Notes: generated from the sequence alone by a model not told the origin. A DNA stretch of 64,000 nt from [Pseudopropionibacterium] massiliense (GCF_900607225.1 NZ_LR027842.1:1516865-1580864); one strand, 5' to 3'. Counted from the stretch's first letter, positions 53,354 to 62,113 are shown. Numbers and translations: made by a program.

Positions 53354-53628
53354 CCTTCATTCGTAAATGATTGCCGTGCGGCTTGAAAAGCTTCGGAGGG
53401 CGACGGACTCTGCGAACAGTGATTCTCGGATATCTTCGACCACAATTACAGATCCATTTCTCTCCGTTTCCGAGCAACTCGCGGGACGGATGTGGTGGAA
53501 AGGATGTGTGGTCCAACCAAACTCCCCGAGTGGTTCGGCAGCGAAATGACAACCTCTTACTCGCACGGCTTCTGCGGCACCTCAAACCCAGTGGGATCGC
53601 AGTAACATTCCCCTTATGATGCGATTTC
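53354..53628. other. AT-richer intergenic region without a recognisable gene
   Basis: Between the zinc-ribbon gene and the end of yggS. Short open frames cross it on both strands, but none has a ribosome binding site plus recognisable protein sequence. No hairpin with a T-run was noticed. Composition resembles the preceding gene, so it may be part of the same imported segment. Confidence 0.4.
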
Positions 53629-54348
53629 TTACTTGACCCCAGGCCAGTAGGCATTGGGGTCCAGGCGATTGCCGAAGATGGCCTGGCCGACACGAACGCA
53701 GGTGGCCCCGTACTCGATTGCCAGTTCGAAGTCACCGGACATGCCCATGGACAGTTCGTCCCAGCCCTTTCCGGTGGCGTCCCTCAGTTCCTGCTGCACC
53801 TGGCGCATCACCTTGAAGCACCGCGCGATGCGCTCAGTGTCGTCGGTGAACAGCGCCAGGGTCATCAGCCCCCGGACATCCAGTGCGTCGAAGGCATCGA
53901 GTTGTTTGGCGAAGGTCACCACCTCCTGCGGCGGCAGACCGAACTTCTGGTCCTCGTCTGAGCTGTTCACCTGCACCAGGACCTCGAGCCTGCGGCCTTC
54001 CTGTTGCAGCCGGCGATCCAGTTCCGAAGCGACCTTCAGGGAGTCGAGGGCCTGGAACTCCGTCGCGAACCGGGCGACGTACTTGGCCTTGTTGGATTGC
54101 AGGTGCCCGATCACGGCCCACTCGATGTCGGCCACCTCCCGCAGGGCCTCCCATTTGTTCTGGGCCTCCTGCACCTTGTTCTCCCCGAACCTCCGGTACC
54201 CGGCGGCGTGGGCCTCGAGGACGGCCTCCGGGGGTTTGGTCTTGGAGACGGGGAGCAGCCGGATCTCGCTGCTGTCGCGTCCCGCGCTCGCGGCCGCGGT
54301 TGCGATTTGCTGTTCGATCTTCTGCAGGTTGGCGGCAATGCTGGTCAC
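53629..54348 (-). CDS. yggS: PLP homeostasis protein, YggS family
   Basis: A 239-aa PLP-binding alanine-racemase-fold protein that controls pyridoxal phosphate levels; it has no known racemase activity. The PLP lysine is in LLPVSKTKPPEAVLEAHAAG near residue 36. RRFGENKVQEAQNKWEAL, EWAVIGHLQSNKAKYVARF and the phosphate-binding ELSMGMSGDFELAIEYGATC are all characteristic. The start is GTG at 54348. In many actinobacteria it lies beside ftsZ; here it is isolated. Confidence 0.94.
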   Translation of the reverse strand: MTSIAANLQKIEQQIATAAASAGRDSSEIRLLPVSKTKPPEAVLEAHAAGYRRFGENKVQEAQNKWEALREVADIEWAVIGHLQSNKAKYVARFATEFQALDSLKVASELDRRLQQEGRRLEVLVQVNSSDEDQKFGLPPQEVVTFAKQLDAFDALDVRGLMTLALFTDDTERIARCFKVMRQVQQELRDATGKGWDELSMGMSGDFELAIEYGATCVRVGQAIFGNRLDPNAYWPGVK

Positions 54349-54386
54349 CCGCCCAAGTCTAGGACCACGCCACCCAAGGACCGTCC

Positions 54387-55805
54387 GTGGCAGAATTCCG
54401 GCTCGTGGAGAGCTTTCGTATCACCCGGGCCCGGCCCATACCGGGGCTCGGGACCGGCAGGTACAGCGAGCCGCTGGACGTCACCGTGACGAACGGCACG
54501 ATCACCGCCATTGAACCCACCCAGGGTGTCGGCGACGGCGACTTCGACGCCGACGGCGCGAACCTCATGCCCGGTCTGTGGGACAACCACACCCATTTCT
54601 CCTTGGCGGCGCTGATCAGCCAGTGCAACCGCTTCTCCCACAAGGCAACGAAATCGGAGATTCTCGCGGCCGTCGAGGATCACCTGCGGCACCGGCCGCC
54701 GAGGCTGGTCGGCTACGGCTTCCGTTCGGCAACGTGGCCCACTCCCCCGACCGCAGCCGACCTGGATGCGATCACCACCGTCCCGGTCGCGTTGATGTCC
54801 CGCGATCTCCACAGCCTCTGGTGCAACACCCCGGCCCTCGAACAGGCCGGGGCGGCCGGGCATCCGACGGGATTCCTCGTGGAGGAGGAGGCCTTCGCAG
54901 GCATCCGTCGCATCATGTCGCGGTATCTCGACCTGGTGGAACACGCCGTGCAGGCGGCCGAGCTGGAAGCCGCCTCCCGGGGGCTCGTGGGCATCGTGGA
55001 TTTTTCCTCCGGCTGGGCCGTGGAGGCCTGGCAGCAGCGCGCGGCATCCCGGTCCATCGGGCTGCGGGTGGAGGCCGCCACCTACCCCGAGCGGCTCGAC
55101 GATCTGATCGCCATGGGAGCCGGAACCGGCGACGAACTGGCCGAGAACCTGAGGGTCGGCCCACTCAAGATCATCGCCGACGGCTCGATGGGCAGCCGCA
55201 CCGCCCACTGCATCGCGCCTTATCCGAATCCCCTGCCGGGGTATCCGAACGGCAAACCCAACTACACCCGTTCCGAGTTGCTCGCATTGCTGGGGCGTGC
55301 CCGCGAGGCCCGGCTCCGGGCTGCGGTTCACGCCATCGGCGACGCCGCCTGCCACGACGTCCTGGACGCCTTCGAGATCTCGGGTACGCGTGGATCCGTC
55401 GAACACGTGCAGTGCGTCGCTCCCGCCGATCTGCCGCGATTCGCGCGGTTGAAACTGGTTGCGAGCATCCAGCCCGCGCACCAGCTGGAGGACCTCGGGG
55501 TGGTCGAACGGGTCTGGCCCGGCGCGAAAGGACACACCTACCCGATGCTCGACCTGCTGCGCGCGGGGGCACGGCTGGCCTTCGGCTCCGACGCGCCCGT
55601 GGCCGCCCTCGACCCCTGGAAGGCCATCGAGGCGGCCTGTCACCGCCCCTACCGGGCGGACCAGGCGCTCACTCCCCTGGCCGCCCTGCGGGCCAGCACC
55701 CGGACCACGCTCGGTGTCGGGCAGCCCGCCGACCTGGTGCTCACCGCCGGGCCCGGAAAGGTGTTGCTGACGATGCTCGGCGGCCGGGTCACTTTCAGTC
55801 GCTGA
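54387..55805 (+). CDS. Metal-dependent amidohydrolase (YtcJ-like)
   Basis: A 472-aa amidohydrolase-superfamily protein. The first metal site is DNHTHFSLAAL near residue 66. VHAIGDAACHDVLDAFE and VEHVQCVAPADLPRFARLKL provide the middle His ligands. LAFGSDAPVAALDPWKAIEA supplies the last Asp. LKIIADGSMGSRTAHCIAPY and the C-terminal GQPADLVLTAG are typical of the YtcJ/amidohydrolase-3 group, whose substrates are mostly unknown N-acyl or cyclic amides. The start GTG 54387 follows AAGGA with 7-nt spacing. Divergent from yggS and convergent with the Sua5-like gene. Confidence 0.88.
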   Translation: MAEFRLVESFRITRARPIPGLGTGRYSEPLDVTVTNGTITAIEPTQGVGDGDFDADGANLMPGLWDNHTHFSLAALISQCNRFSHKATKSEILAAVEDHLRHRPPRLVGYGFRSATWPTPPTAADLDAITTVPVALMSRDLHSLWCNTPALEQAGAAGHPTGFLVEEEAFAGIRRIMSRYLDLVEHAVQAAELEAASRGLVGIVDFSSGWAVEAWQQRAASRSIGLRVEAATYPERLDDLIAMGAGTGDELAENLRVGPLKIIADGSMGSRTAHCIAPYPNPLPGYPNGKPNYTRSELLALLGRAREARLRAAVHAIGDAACHDVLDAFEISGTRGSVEHVQCVAPADLPRFARLKLVASIQPAHQLEDLGVVERVWPGAKGHTYPMLDLLRAGARLAFGSDAPVAALDPWKAIEAACHRPYRADQALTPLAALRASTRTTLGVGQPADLVLTAGPGKVLLTMLGGRVTFSR

Positions 55806-56426
55806 TCATTCGAAGGGGCCGGGATCGCCCGCCCCGACCCGCACGACCTCCGGTTCGTCACCGCTGAGATCCACGACGGTCGTCGGGGTCAACCCGCAGT
55901 CACCGGAATCTAGGACCGCATCCAGTTCGTGGTCCAGCAGCTCCTTGATGGTCCACCCCTCCACGAGCGGCTCGGGATGATCCGGAAGCAGTAGGGTGGA
56001 ACTGACCAAAGGCGTACCGACAGCGTCGAGCAGGGCGAGGGTGGTGCGGTGATCGGGAATCCGCACGCCGATCGTGCGTTTCTTCGGGTGCTGCATCATC
56101 TTCGGTACCTCGCGGGTGGCCTTCAGGATGAAGGTGTACGCTCCGGGGGTGGCGGCCTTGACCGCACGGAAAACCCAGTTGTCCATCTCGACGAAGGCAC
56201 CGAGTTGGGCGAACTCGGAGATCACCAGTGTGAAGTGATGCCTGTCCCCCAGCTGCCGGATCCGCCTGATCCGTTCGATTCCCGAGCTGTTGCCAAGGGC
56301 GCAGCCAAGTGCGTAGCAGGAATCGGTGGGATAGGCTATCAACCCGCCGTCCTCCAGGATCTGCACCATCCGGTTGAGGGTGCGGGGTTGCGGGTTCTCA
56401 GGATGCACGTCGTAGTACTGGGCCAC
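55806..56426 (-). CDS. Sua5/YciO/YrdC-type protein (threonylcarbamoyl-AMP synthase family)
   Basis: A 206-aa protein of the family that makes threonylcarbamoyl-AMP for t6A37 in tRNA. The nucleotide-binding core includes GGLIAYPTDSCYALGCALGN, RHHFTLVISEFAQLGAFVEM and TIGVRIPDHRTTLALLDAVG. The N-terminus MAQYYDVHPENPQPR and the lack of the classic KxR pair at its usual place suggest the YciO subgroup rather than true TsaC/Sua5, so its activity is uncertain. The start is GTG at 56426. The stop abuts the amidohydrolase stop. The remaining 106 nt to the TadE-like gene hold nothing obvious. Confidence 0.85.
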   Translation of the reverse strand: MAQYYDVHPENPQPRTLNRMVQILEDGGLIAYPTDSCYALGCALGNSSGIERIRRIRQLGDRHHFTLVISEFAQLGAFVEMDNWVFRAVKAATPGAYTFILKATREVPKMMQHPKKRTIGVRIPDHRTTLALLDAVGTPLVSSTLLLPDHPEPLVEGWTIKELLDHELDAVLDSGDCGLTPTTVVDLSGDEPEVVRVGAGDPGPFE

Positions 56427-56532
56427 GGATCCACCCTAGCCCGCCGGGCAAACCCCGGAACCGCGGTGGTTCACCATCCTTTCCGTTGCTCATGGCCCGG
56501 GTTTCTCACCCGATGGGAAGGACGCCCACCCG

Positions 56533-56913
56533 TCACCGAGTTCGTTCGGTCGGAACCCTGGCCTCTTGGTGCACGGTGACGTCCACCATGGGAAGCACCC
56601 GTATGGCGGTTCCCTCGACGACGGAAGTCGTGAACGTGGCCGCACGGTCAACCCTCACATCGGCGTCGCCGAGAGCCGAGTTGGCGAGGGCCCGTCTTCC
56701 GGCCTCCCGGCCGTCCTCGCCGGAGCCGCCCAGGACGGCAGCGGCCCGGGCCGAGTCCTGGGCGGCTGCCATGGCCGTCGATTCCGCCCACAACAACAAG
56801 GACCACTGGAGCGTGGCCAGCAGCACCAAAATCGCGAGCGGCAGCAGCAGGGTGACCTGGACGCTGCCGCTCATGCCCCGCCGGTCCCGAATAGGCCCTG
56901 AAGATTTAACCAT
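56533..56913 (-). CDS. TadE/TadG-like pilus assembly protein
   Basis: A 126-aa protein with one N-terminal helix (VQVTLLLPLAILVLLATLQW) preceded by a short basic leader, as in TadE-type pseudopilins. The Glu-Tyr processing motif of real pilins is not seen. The rest is an alanine-rich extracytoplasmic domain (AMAAAQDSARAAAVLGGSGE). It starts at ATG 56913, overlapping the end of the upstream TadE gene by 8 nt. The platform ATPase and membrane genes of a Tad system are not in the window. Confidence 0.72.
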   Translation of the reverse strand: MVKSSGPIRDRRGMSGSVQVTLLLPLAILVLLATLQWSLLLWAESTAMAAAQDSARAAAVLGGSGEDGREAGRRALANSALGDADVRVDRAATFTTSVVEGTAIRVLPMVDVTVHQEARVPTERTR

Positions 56914-57337
56914 TCCGGCCCCGGTAGGTGTCGACGGGCGAAGTTCCCTCGCCCGTCAGTGATCGACTGGCCGGGAAACCCGGCATGGAAACCGGGAACA
57001 CCGCACGGCAGGTAAGCCGCACCGTCACGGATGCGACCGTTCCCTCCGGGGCCGCCAAGCCCTTGGCATCCACGTTCACCCGAGCATCGGTGCAGGTGAT
57101 GCGGGAGTTGCCCAGCTCGGTCACGGCAGCATCCAGTGCCGCTTTCTCGGCCGATGCCTGCGAACGCTCCAGCGAGGCCGCACGCGCCGCACGTGTGGCG
57201 GCGGCGGTGACGGCCTGCTGCGCGAGGGCGTGCCCGGCCATCACTATCACCAGACCGACGAACAGCATCGCGACGGGCAGCACCAACGCCGCCTCCACCG
57301 CCACGGAGCTTCCTCGCTCCGATCGCCTGGGAATCAT
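56906..57337 (-). CDS. TadE-like pilus assembly protein
   Basis: A 143-aa protein with the TadE N-terminus RSERGSSVAVEAALVLPVAM, that is Gly/Ser-rich residues followed by a Glu-containing hydrophobic helix (EAALVLPVAMLFVGLVIVMA). The extracytoplasmic part contains a Cys pair (RITCTDA and VRLTCRA) that could form a disulfide. ATG 57337 has AAAGG upstream. First gene of a two-gene leftward unit, divergent from the PPi-PFK gene. TadE proteins help assemble Flp pili or act as minor pilins. Confidence 0.78.
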   Translation of the reverse strand: MIPRRSERGSSVAVEAALVLPVAMLFVGLVIVMAGHALAQQAVTAAATRAARAASLERSQASAEKAALDAAVTELGNSRITCTDARVNVDAKGLAAPEGTVASVTVRLTCRAVFPVSMPGFPASRSLTGEGTSPVDTYRGRNG

Positions 57338-57432
57338 CTACATCCTTTCGGATCACTGTCGAACCATCCTGCCACGCAAAGAGCTTTGACGGCTAGGCTG
57401 GGGTCCCGGATCCAATCCTGAAAGGAATGTTC

Positions 57433-58653
57433 ATGGTCAAGAAGGTAGCCATTCTCACGGCCGGCGGTTTTGCGCCATGCCTGTCCTCGGCCATTGGTGG
57501 TCTTGTCCAGCGGTATACCGAGGTGGCTCCCGATGTGGAGATCATCGCGTACAAGCATGGCTACCAAGGGCTTCTGCAGGGTGACTACTTCGTCATCGAC
57601 GAGACCGTCCGGGCGAAGGCACATCTGCTGCACCTGTTCGGCGGTTCCCCCATCGGAAACTCCCGGGTCAAGCTCACCAACGTCAAGGATCTCGTCAAGC
57701 GCGGGCTGGTAGCCGAGGGTGCCGATCCGCTCAAGGTCGCCGCTGACCGTCTTGTCGCGGATGGTGTGGATGTCCTCCACACCATCGGCGGCGACGACAC
57801 CAACACCACGGCCGCCGATCTGGCTGCCTTCCTCGCCACCAACGACTATCCACTGACCGTGGTCGGCCTGCCCAAGACCATCGACAACGACGTGATCCCC
57901 ATCCGCCAGTCGCTTGGCGCCTGGACCGCCGCGGAGCAGGGAGCGATCTTCGCCAAGAACATCGTCGCCGAACACAACTCGGGTTCCCGGATGCTCATCG
58001 TGCACGAGGTCATGGGGCGACACTGCGGCTGGCTGACCGCAGCCACCGCCGCCGAGTACCGCAAGTGGCTGGACGAGCAGGAGTGGCTGCCCGGGATCGG
58101 TCTTTCTCGCGAGGCGTGGGACGTCCACGCCGTGTACGTGCCCGAGGCGGTCATCGACATCACCGCCGAGGCCGAACGCCTGGGCAAGGTGATGGACGAG
58201 GTGGGCAACGTCACCATCTTCCTGTCGGAGGGCGCGGGCCTGGACTCCATCGTCGCGGAGATGGAGGCGGCGGGCGAGGAAGTGCCGCGCGATCCCTTCG
58301 GCCATGTGAAACTCGACAAGGTGAACCCCGGGAAGTGGTTCGGGGACAAGTTCGCCGAGAAGCTGGGTGCCGAGAAGGTCATGATCCAGAAGTCGGGCTA
58401 CTTCTCACGGTCGGCCGCGGCCAACGACGCGGACCTGGCTCTCATCAAGCAGTGCACCGATCTGGCCGTCGACTGCGCTCTCGCGGGTAAACCCGGCGTC
58501 ATCGGCCAGGACGAGGAGAACAACGACGAACTGACGGCGATCGCCTTCGAACGCATCAAGGGCGGCAAGCCATTCGACATCACCCTGCCATGGTTCACCG
58601 AGCTGGTGGCCGCCATCGGGCAGCCCGCACCGGTCGCCGCCGCAACCCACTGA
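57433..58653 (+). CDS. pfp: Pyrophosphate-dependent 6-phosphofructokinase
   Basis: A 406-aa enzyme of the PFK family that uses pyrophosphate instead of ATP, reversibly, at the fructose 6-phosphate step. The nucleotide loop carries Asp in GGDDTNT (residues 119-125), where ATP enzymes have Gly, and the following LPKTIDNDVIP contains the Lys diagnostic of PPi use. Substrate residues are in VHEVMGRHCGWLTA. ATG 57433 has AAAGGA 6 nt upstream, so it is preferred to the ATG at 57427. PPi-PFK is characteristic of propionibacteria, where the ATP enzyme is reduced in importance. Confidence 0.94.
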   Translation: MVKKVAILTAGGFAPCLSSAIGGLVQRYTEVAPDVEIIAYKHGYQGLLQGDYFVIDETVRAKAHLLHLFGGSPIGNSRVKLTNVKDLVKRGLVAEGADPLKVAADRLVADGVDVLHTIGGDDTNTTAADLAAFLATNDYPLTVVGLPKTIDNDVIPIRQSLGAWTAAEQGAIFAKNIVAEHNSGSRMLIVHEVMGRHCGWLTAATAAEYRKWLDEQEWLPGIGLSREAWDVHAVYVPEAVIDITAEAERLGKVMDEVGNVTIFLSEGAGLDSIVAEMEAAGEEVPRDPFGHVKLDKVNPGKWFGDKFAEKLGAEKVMIQKSGYFSRSAAANDADLALIKQCTDLAVDCALAGKPGVIGQDEENNDELTAIAFERIKGGKPFDITLPWFTELVAAIGQPAPVAAATH

Positions 58654-59691
58654 TCAGTCGCGATGGCGGTACCTCGTGAGCAGGGCCGCCACCGCAGCCC
58701 CGATGCCGAGACCGGTTATCGTCCCCATCCCGTAACCGATCCTCGTTCCGGCCCGGACCCCCTGCGCTGCCACATCGACCGGTATCGCAGGGGTCGGGTC
58801 GGGTGGTTCCCCAGCTTCCTGATCCGTGGTTTTCGGGTCGTGCGGGTCAACCAGTGACCGGTCGACCCCGGTTCTCTCCCCAGCCCATGCTGCGCAGAGC
58901 AGCAGGATGGTCGACAGGAGGTTGAACAAAATCATGATCACGATCACGGGCCCGAAAACCACGGCAGCGGGATTGGAAGTGAAAATACCGAGCAGTACTC
59001 CCGCGAACTGTTGCAGCAGAGCGACCAGGGCTGCGCCTACCGTGGAGGGCAGCAACCAGCTGTGGGGGCGGATCCGATTCCTCGGGAGGGTGCAGAAGAG
59101 GAAGGCGAGCAGTAGCCAGCTCACCAAGAGGGTGAGGAGCAGGTGAACCAGCCAGCCGATCACCCCTGCTGAACCAATCCAGGACATCCCGATGACGGCG
59201 ATTCCTGATGGGAGCAGCAGACAGGCGAACAAGCCGAGAAGTACCAGCAGGTTTCCGCCCAGTTCCTTGAGGAACCCTCGTACCCCTTTTTCCCTTTCGG
59301 TTTCTTGCTCATTGGTTTGCAGCATCCAGCAAAACCCAATCCGCAGATTCCCGACCCAGTTCGAGCCCGAGTAGGCAGCGGCAATCAAGGCGGTGCCGGC
59401 CAGACCGTACCAGTTCTCTATCGCGTTTCGCAGTACGTCAACTGCTTTCTCGGCGAGGTTCGTGCTGCCAAGAGCATTCACGATTCCGTCAGACAGAAGA
59501 TGGAACCATTCAGGACGCAGCACCGCCAAGGTGAATCCGGCCGCAGCCCCTGCCAGCATCAGCACCGGCACCAAAGTCAGAACCGAAAAGTAGGTGATTG
59601 CGGCAGCATGTTGTGGACCATGGCGCCGCTTATAGCGTTCACTGATGGTGGTGAGACGTTTGACTGCGGGGTTTTTGAGAAATTTTCTCAC
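58654..59691 (-). CDS. YihY/BrkB-family inner membrane protein (YhjD type)
   Basis: A 345-aa membrane protein with about six helices. The conserved start is HAAAITYFSVLTLVPVLMLA. A long cytoplasmic segment (QTNEQETEREKGVRGFLKEL) follows LRIGFCWML. Later segments are NLLVLLGLFACLLLPSGIAV and AGVLLGIFTSNPAAVVFGPV. The C-terminal tail is Pro-rich and ends with a further glycine-rich helix. The family was once mislabelled ribonuclease BN; in some bacteria YhjD is linked to lipid A export, which does not apply to a Gram-positive. It starts at GTG 59691 in a GTGA overlap with the MerR gene upstream. Confidence 0.85.
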   Translation of the reverse strand: MRKFLKNPAVKRLTTISERYKRRHGPQHAAAITYFSVLTLVPVLMLAGAAAGFTLAVLRPEWFHLLSDGIVNALGSTNLAEKAVDVLRNAIENWYGLAGTALIAAAYSGSNWVGNLRIGFCWMLQTNEQETEREKGVRGFLKELGGNLLVLLGLFACLLLPSGIAVIGMSWIGSAGVIGWLVHLLLTLLVSWLLLAFLFCTLPRNRIRPHSWLLPSTVGAALVALLQQFAGVLLGIFTSNPAAVVFGPVIVIMILFNLLSTILLLCAAWAGERTGVDRSLVDPHDPKTTDQEAGEPPDPTPAIPVDVAAQGVRAGTRIGYGMGTITGLGIGAAVAALLTRYRHRD

Positions 59692-60248
59692 CCGGTCTTG
59701 GCCCTCCTGCGGGATTCGAGCTCGTTCTCCGTGTGCAGGTTCTGCTGTGCAATCCGTTCGCTCGGAAGGTCGCCGAGGGTCCCCTCGATTTCCTGCCAGA
59801 CGCTGGAGACGGATATCAGGAACATGCCCTGCCCTCCCTTGGTGAGGTCGAACAGTTCATTGGCGGTCGTGCACTCGTAGACGCTGAACCCGTCACTGAC
59901 CAGTGTGAGTTCGGTCAGGTCCTCGACCCCGCGGGCCCGCAGATGATCGATCGCGATCCGGATCTGCTGCAGTGAGATCCCGACATCCAGGAATCGTTTC
60001 ACGACCCGCAGCAGCAGAATGTCGCGGAAGGAATAGAGGCGCTGCGATCCCGACCCTGACGCTCCCCGGATCTCCGGTACGACGAGGCCGGTGCGGGCCC
60101 AGTAGTCAAGCTGCCGATAGGTGATGCCAGCCACCCGATGAGCTACAGGGCCACGGAACCCCAGGTCCTTGGAGACAGAGGCGAAGTCACCGTCGAACAG
60201 CGTGCCCTGCAACGGTGCCTCGTCGCTATGCCTGATACCATCAGCCAC
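59688..60248 (-). CDS. MerR-family transcriptional regulator
   Basis: A 186-aa regulator with an N-terminal winged helix: GITYRQLDYWARTGLVVPEI, then SGSGSQRLYSFRDILLLRVV and the dimerisation helix RFLDVGISLQQIRIAIDHLR. The C-terminal domain is unlike metal-sensing MerRs and has no Cys cluster, so it does not look like a metal sensor. It is the counterpart of mycobacterial Rv1830, two genes downstream of the FtsR homologue. GTG 60248 follows AGGGGC; GTG 60272 is an alternative. The 165-nt gap upstream (60249-60413) probably holds its promoter. Confidence 0.87.
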   Translation of the reverse strand: MADGIRHSDEAPLQGTLFDGDFASVSKDLGFRGPVAHRVAGITYRQLDYWARTGLVVPEIRGASGSGSQRLYSFRDILLLRVVKRFLDVGISLQQIRIAIDHLRARGVEDLTELTLVSDGFSVYECTTANELFDLTKGGQGMFLISVSSVWQEIEGTLGDLPSERIAQQNLHTENELESRRRAKTG

Positions 60249-60413
60249 TGTGTCAGCCCCTACTTTTCTCACCGGCCGCCGGTTCTGCGGCACAACTGAC
60301 GCTAACCGCCGGGTGCACCGGCAGTGGACGACACGCCCACCGGTACTCCTGTAGATTCTAAACCCTCCAGCAAGGCTCAAGGTTGGCCCGCCCCCGGAGC
60401 GCGGGGTCAGTAC

Positions 60414-60866
60414 TCAGAAATCCTCCGGCTGGACCTGATCCAGAAACTCTCGGAACTTCTCGACCTCATCCACATGAACGATCTCGTCGGAGATACCGAC
60501 CTTGTCCAGCAGCTCAGCCGGGCAGTGGACACGCCATCCCCTCCGGATCGCGACGGCCACGACGTCGCTGGGCCTTGCGTCGAAGGCCACACCCTCCACC
60601 GCTATCTCTGCATGGAACACACCATCCTCCATGGATGTGATCGTCAGTCGTGGTCGGGACCCGGCGGCAAGCTGTGCAAGGGTCTCTGCCAGCAGGTCAT
60701 GGGTGAGTGGCCTGGCGAACTGGTTCTCCTCCAGGGCTATGGCAATGGCTGCGGCATCGACGGCAGAGATCCAGATTGGTAGCAACCGCTCCCCACCGTT
60801 CTCGCGCAGCAAGAGAACCGTGCCGTCGTCGCCCGACTGGATCCCGACCACACACAACTCGACCAT
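60414..60866 (-). CDS. Bifunctional nuclease-family protein (DUF151)
   Basis: A 150-aa DUF151 protein, the counterpart of mycobacterial Rv1829. The fold is recognised from GTVLLLRENGGERLLPIWIS, then DAAAIAIALEENQFARPLTH and FDARPSDVVAVAIRRGWRVH. Some plant homologues show DNase and RNase activity, hence the name; bacterial function is not established. The ATG at 60866 is chosen over a GTG two codons upstream. It sits between the two MerR genes, a conserved actinobacterial arrangement. Confidence 0.9.
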   Translation of the reverse strand: MVELCVVGIQSGDDGTVLLLRENGGERLLPIWISAVDAAAIAIALEENQFARPLTHDLLAETLAQLAAGSRPRLTITSMEDGVFHAEIAVEGVAFDARPSDVVAVAIRRGWRVHCPAELLDKVGISDEIVHVDEVEKFREFLDQVQPEDF

Positions 60867-60887
60867 GCCCACAGCATACGAGACCGA

Positions 60888-61583
60888 TCAACCGAACAAC
60901 TGCGAGAACATCATGCCGCTGTGCGCATTCACCACCAGCCGGTAGACCTCACGGAGAACCTCCTTCGGTACTCCCTGGCGTCCTTGGTATTGACTGATGG
61001 CCTGCTCAACCAAGGCTGCTTCCAAGGAAGCGGACTGCTGAAGCACCCGCAGCTGCCTGGGTTCGACCCCGTAGTCGCCGAGACGCTTCGCCGCCACGGC
61101 CAGGGCCAGCATCTCCCTGCCGTACCGTTGAGTGCCCTTCCGGTGCGAAATCACTTTGAGACGCTCCAACTCGATCAGAGCCGCCTCTCCCAACCCTGAT
61201 TCCGAAAGAAGCTCTCTTCGCGTGAACAGCTGGCGTTGAGCACTTGTCTGTCGGGGTTGCCTACGCGACGGTTCCGAGGCCTGAGGCGTCGTGGCAGCCG
61301 CAGCTGCCTCCATGGCATCGGGAAGCGCTTCCCCCCTGTCCATGGCAGCGAGCTCCTCGCGAATCACCTTGAGAGGAAGATATCTGTCACGCTGAGCACG
61401 CAGCACGAAGAGCAGCCGTTCGACATCAGCCGGGTAGAAGCGCCGGTAGCCGGAGGGGTGGTCCCGCTCCGGGGAGATCAATCCCTCGTTCTCCAAGTAT
61501 CTGACTTTTGAGACCGAGATATCGGGGAATTCTCCCCGGATCGATTCCAGAACCTGACCGATCGTGCGCGGCGCGGCCGGCAT
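60888..61583 (-). CDS. ftsR: MerR-like regulator FtsR
   Basis: A 231-aa protein with an N-terminal MerR helix-turn-helix: TIGQVLESIRGEFPDISVSK, VRYLENEGLISPERDHPSGY and RRFYPADVERLLFVLRAQRD. A linker (APSRR-like, rich in Ala, Gln and Ser) and a C-terminal helical domain (LLSESGLGEAALIELERLKV) follow. The homologue in corynebacteria and mycobacteria (Rv1828) activates ftsZ transcription. It begins one base into the garA stop, so it is cotranscribed with garA and DUF151. Confidence 0.88.
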   Translation of the reverse strand: MPAAPRTIGQVLESIRGEFPDISVSKVRYLENEGLISPERDHPSGYRRFYPADVERLLFVLRAQRDRYLPLKVIREELAAMDRGEALPDAMEAAAAATTPQASEPSRRQPRQTSAQRQLFTRRELLSESGLGEAALIELERLKVISHRKGTQRYGREMLALAVAAKRLGDYGVEPRQLRVLQQSASLEAALVEQAISQYQGRQGVPKEVLREVYRLVVNAHSGMMFSQLFG

Positions 61584-61996
61584 CAGCTCCGCCCGGCCTC
61601 GCTCAACAGGATCGTTGCCCGGTACTTCCCGATCTGGATCTCGTCGCCGTGCCGCAGCTGGGCACGGCCATCGATCAGGACCCTGTTGACGTACGTGCCG
61701 TTGAGGCTCCCCAGGTCCTCCAACATCAGCTGGCCGCCCGCTCGCACCAGTTTTGCATGGTGGCGGGAAACCGTGACGTCATCCAGGAAGATGTCGGATT
61801 CAGGGTGTCGCCCGAGAGTGGTCACATCGGAGTCGATCAAGAACTGCGATTCCTTCACGCCGCCCCGGGTGACGATCATCAGCGCATTGCCAGGAGCCAG
61901 ATCCGCCGCGTTCGCCGACAGACTCCCCCCAATGGCGGACAGATGCTCGTCCGTGAGAGCCGCGAGAACGCTGGTGGTGTCGTTCCTCGAATCCAT
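61583..61996 (-). CDS. garA: FHA-domain regulator GarA/OdhI type
   Basis: A 137-aa protein with a short N-terminal tail and one FHA domain (about 45-130: TTLGRHPESDIFLDDVTVSR, HHAKLVRAGGQLMLEDLGSL, NGTYVNRVLIDG). The tail contains DTTSV, the Thr-Thr site phosphorylated by Ser/Thr kinases in mycobacterial GarA (ETTSV). Unphosphorylated GarA/OdhI inhibits 2-oxoglutarate dehydrogenase and controls glutamate metabolism. ATG 61996 follows AAGGGGA. Longer frames upstream lack support. gcvH, which lies just before garA in mycobacteria, is absent. Confidence 0.92.
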   Translation of the reverse strand: MDSRNDTTSVLAALTDEHLSAIGGSLSANAADLAPGNALMIVTRGGVKESQFLIDSDVTTLGRHPESDIFLDDVTVSRHHAKLVRAGGQLMLEDLGSLNGTYVNRVLIDGRAQLRHGDEIQIGKYRATILLSEAGRS

Positions 61997-62113
61997 GAGA
62001 TCCCCTTGGCGGTGGTTCCTGACCCCCGTCATCGGTGGCCCCCTTTCCATACTGATCGCCATCCAAGCTGCCCCCAGCCTATCGAGGGACAACAGTTTGA
62101 CAAGCCTGCCATG

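Noticed and set aside
53343-53735. Short open frames on both strands between the zinc-ribbon gene and yggS
   Set aside because: No ribosome binding site and no recognisable protein sequence; part overlaps the real yggS 3' end.
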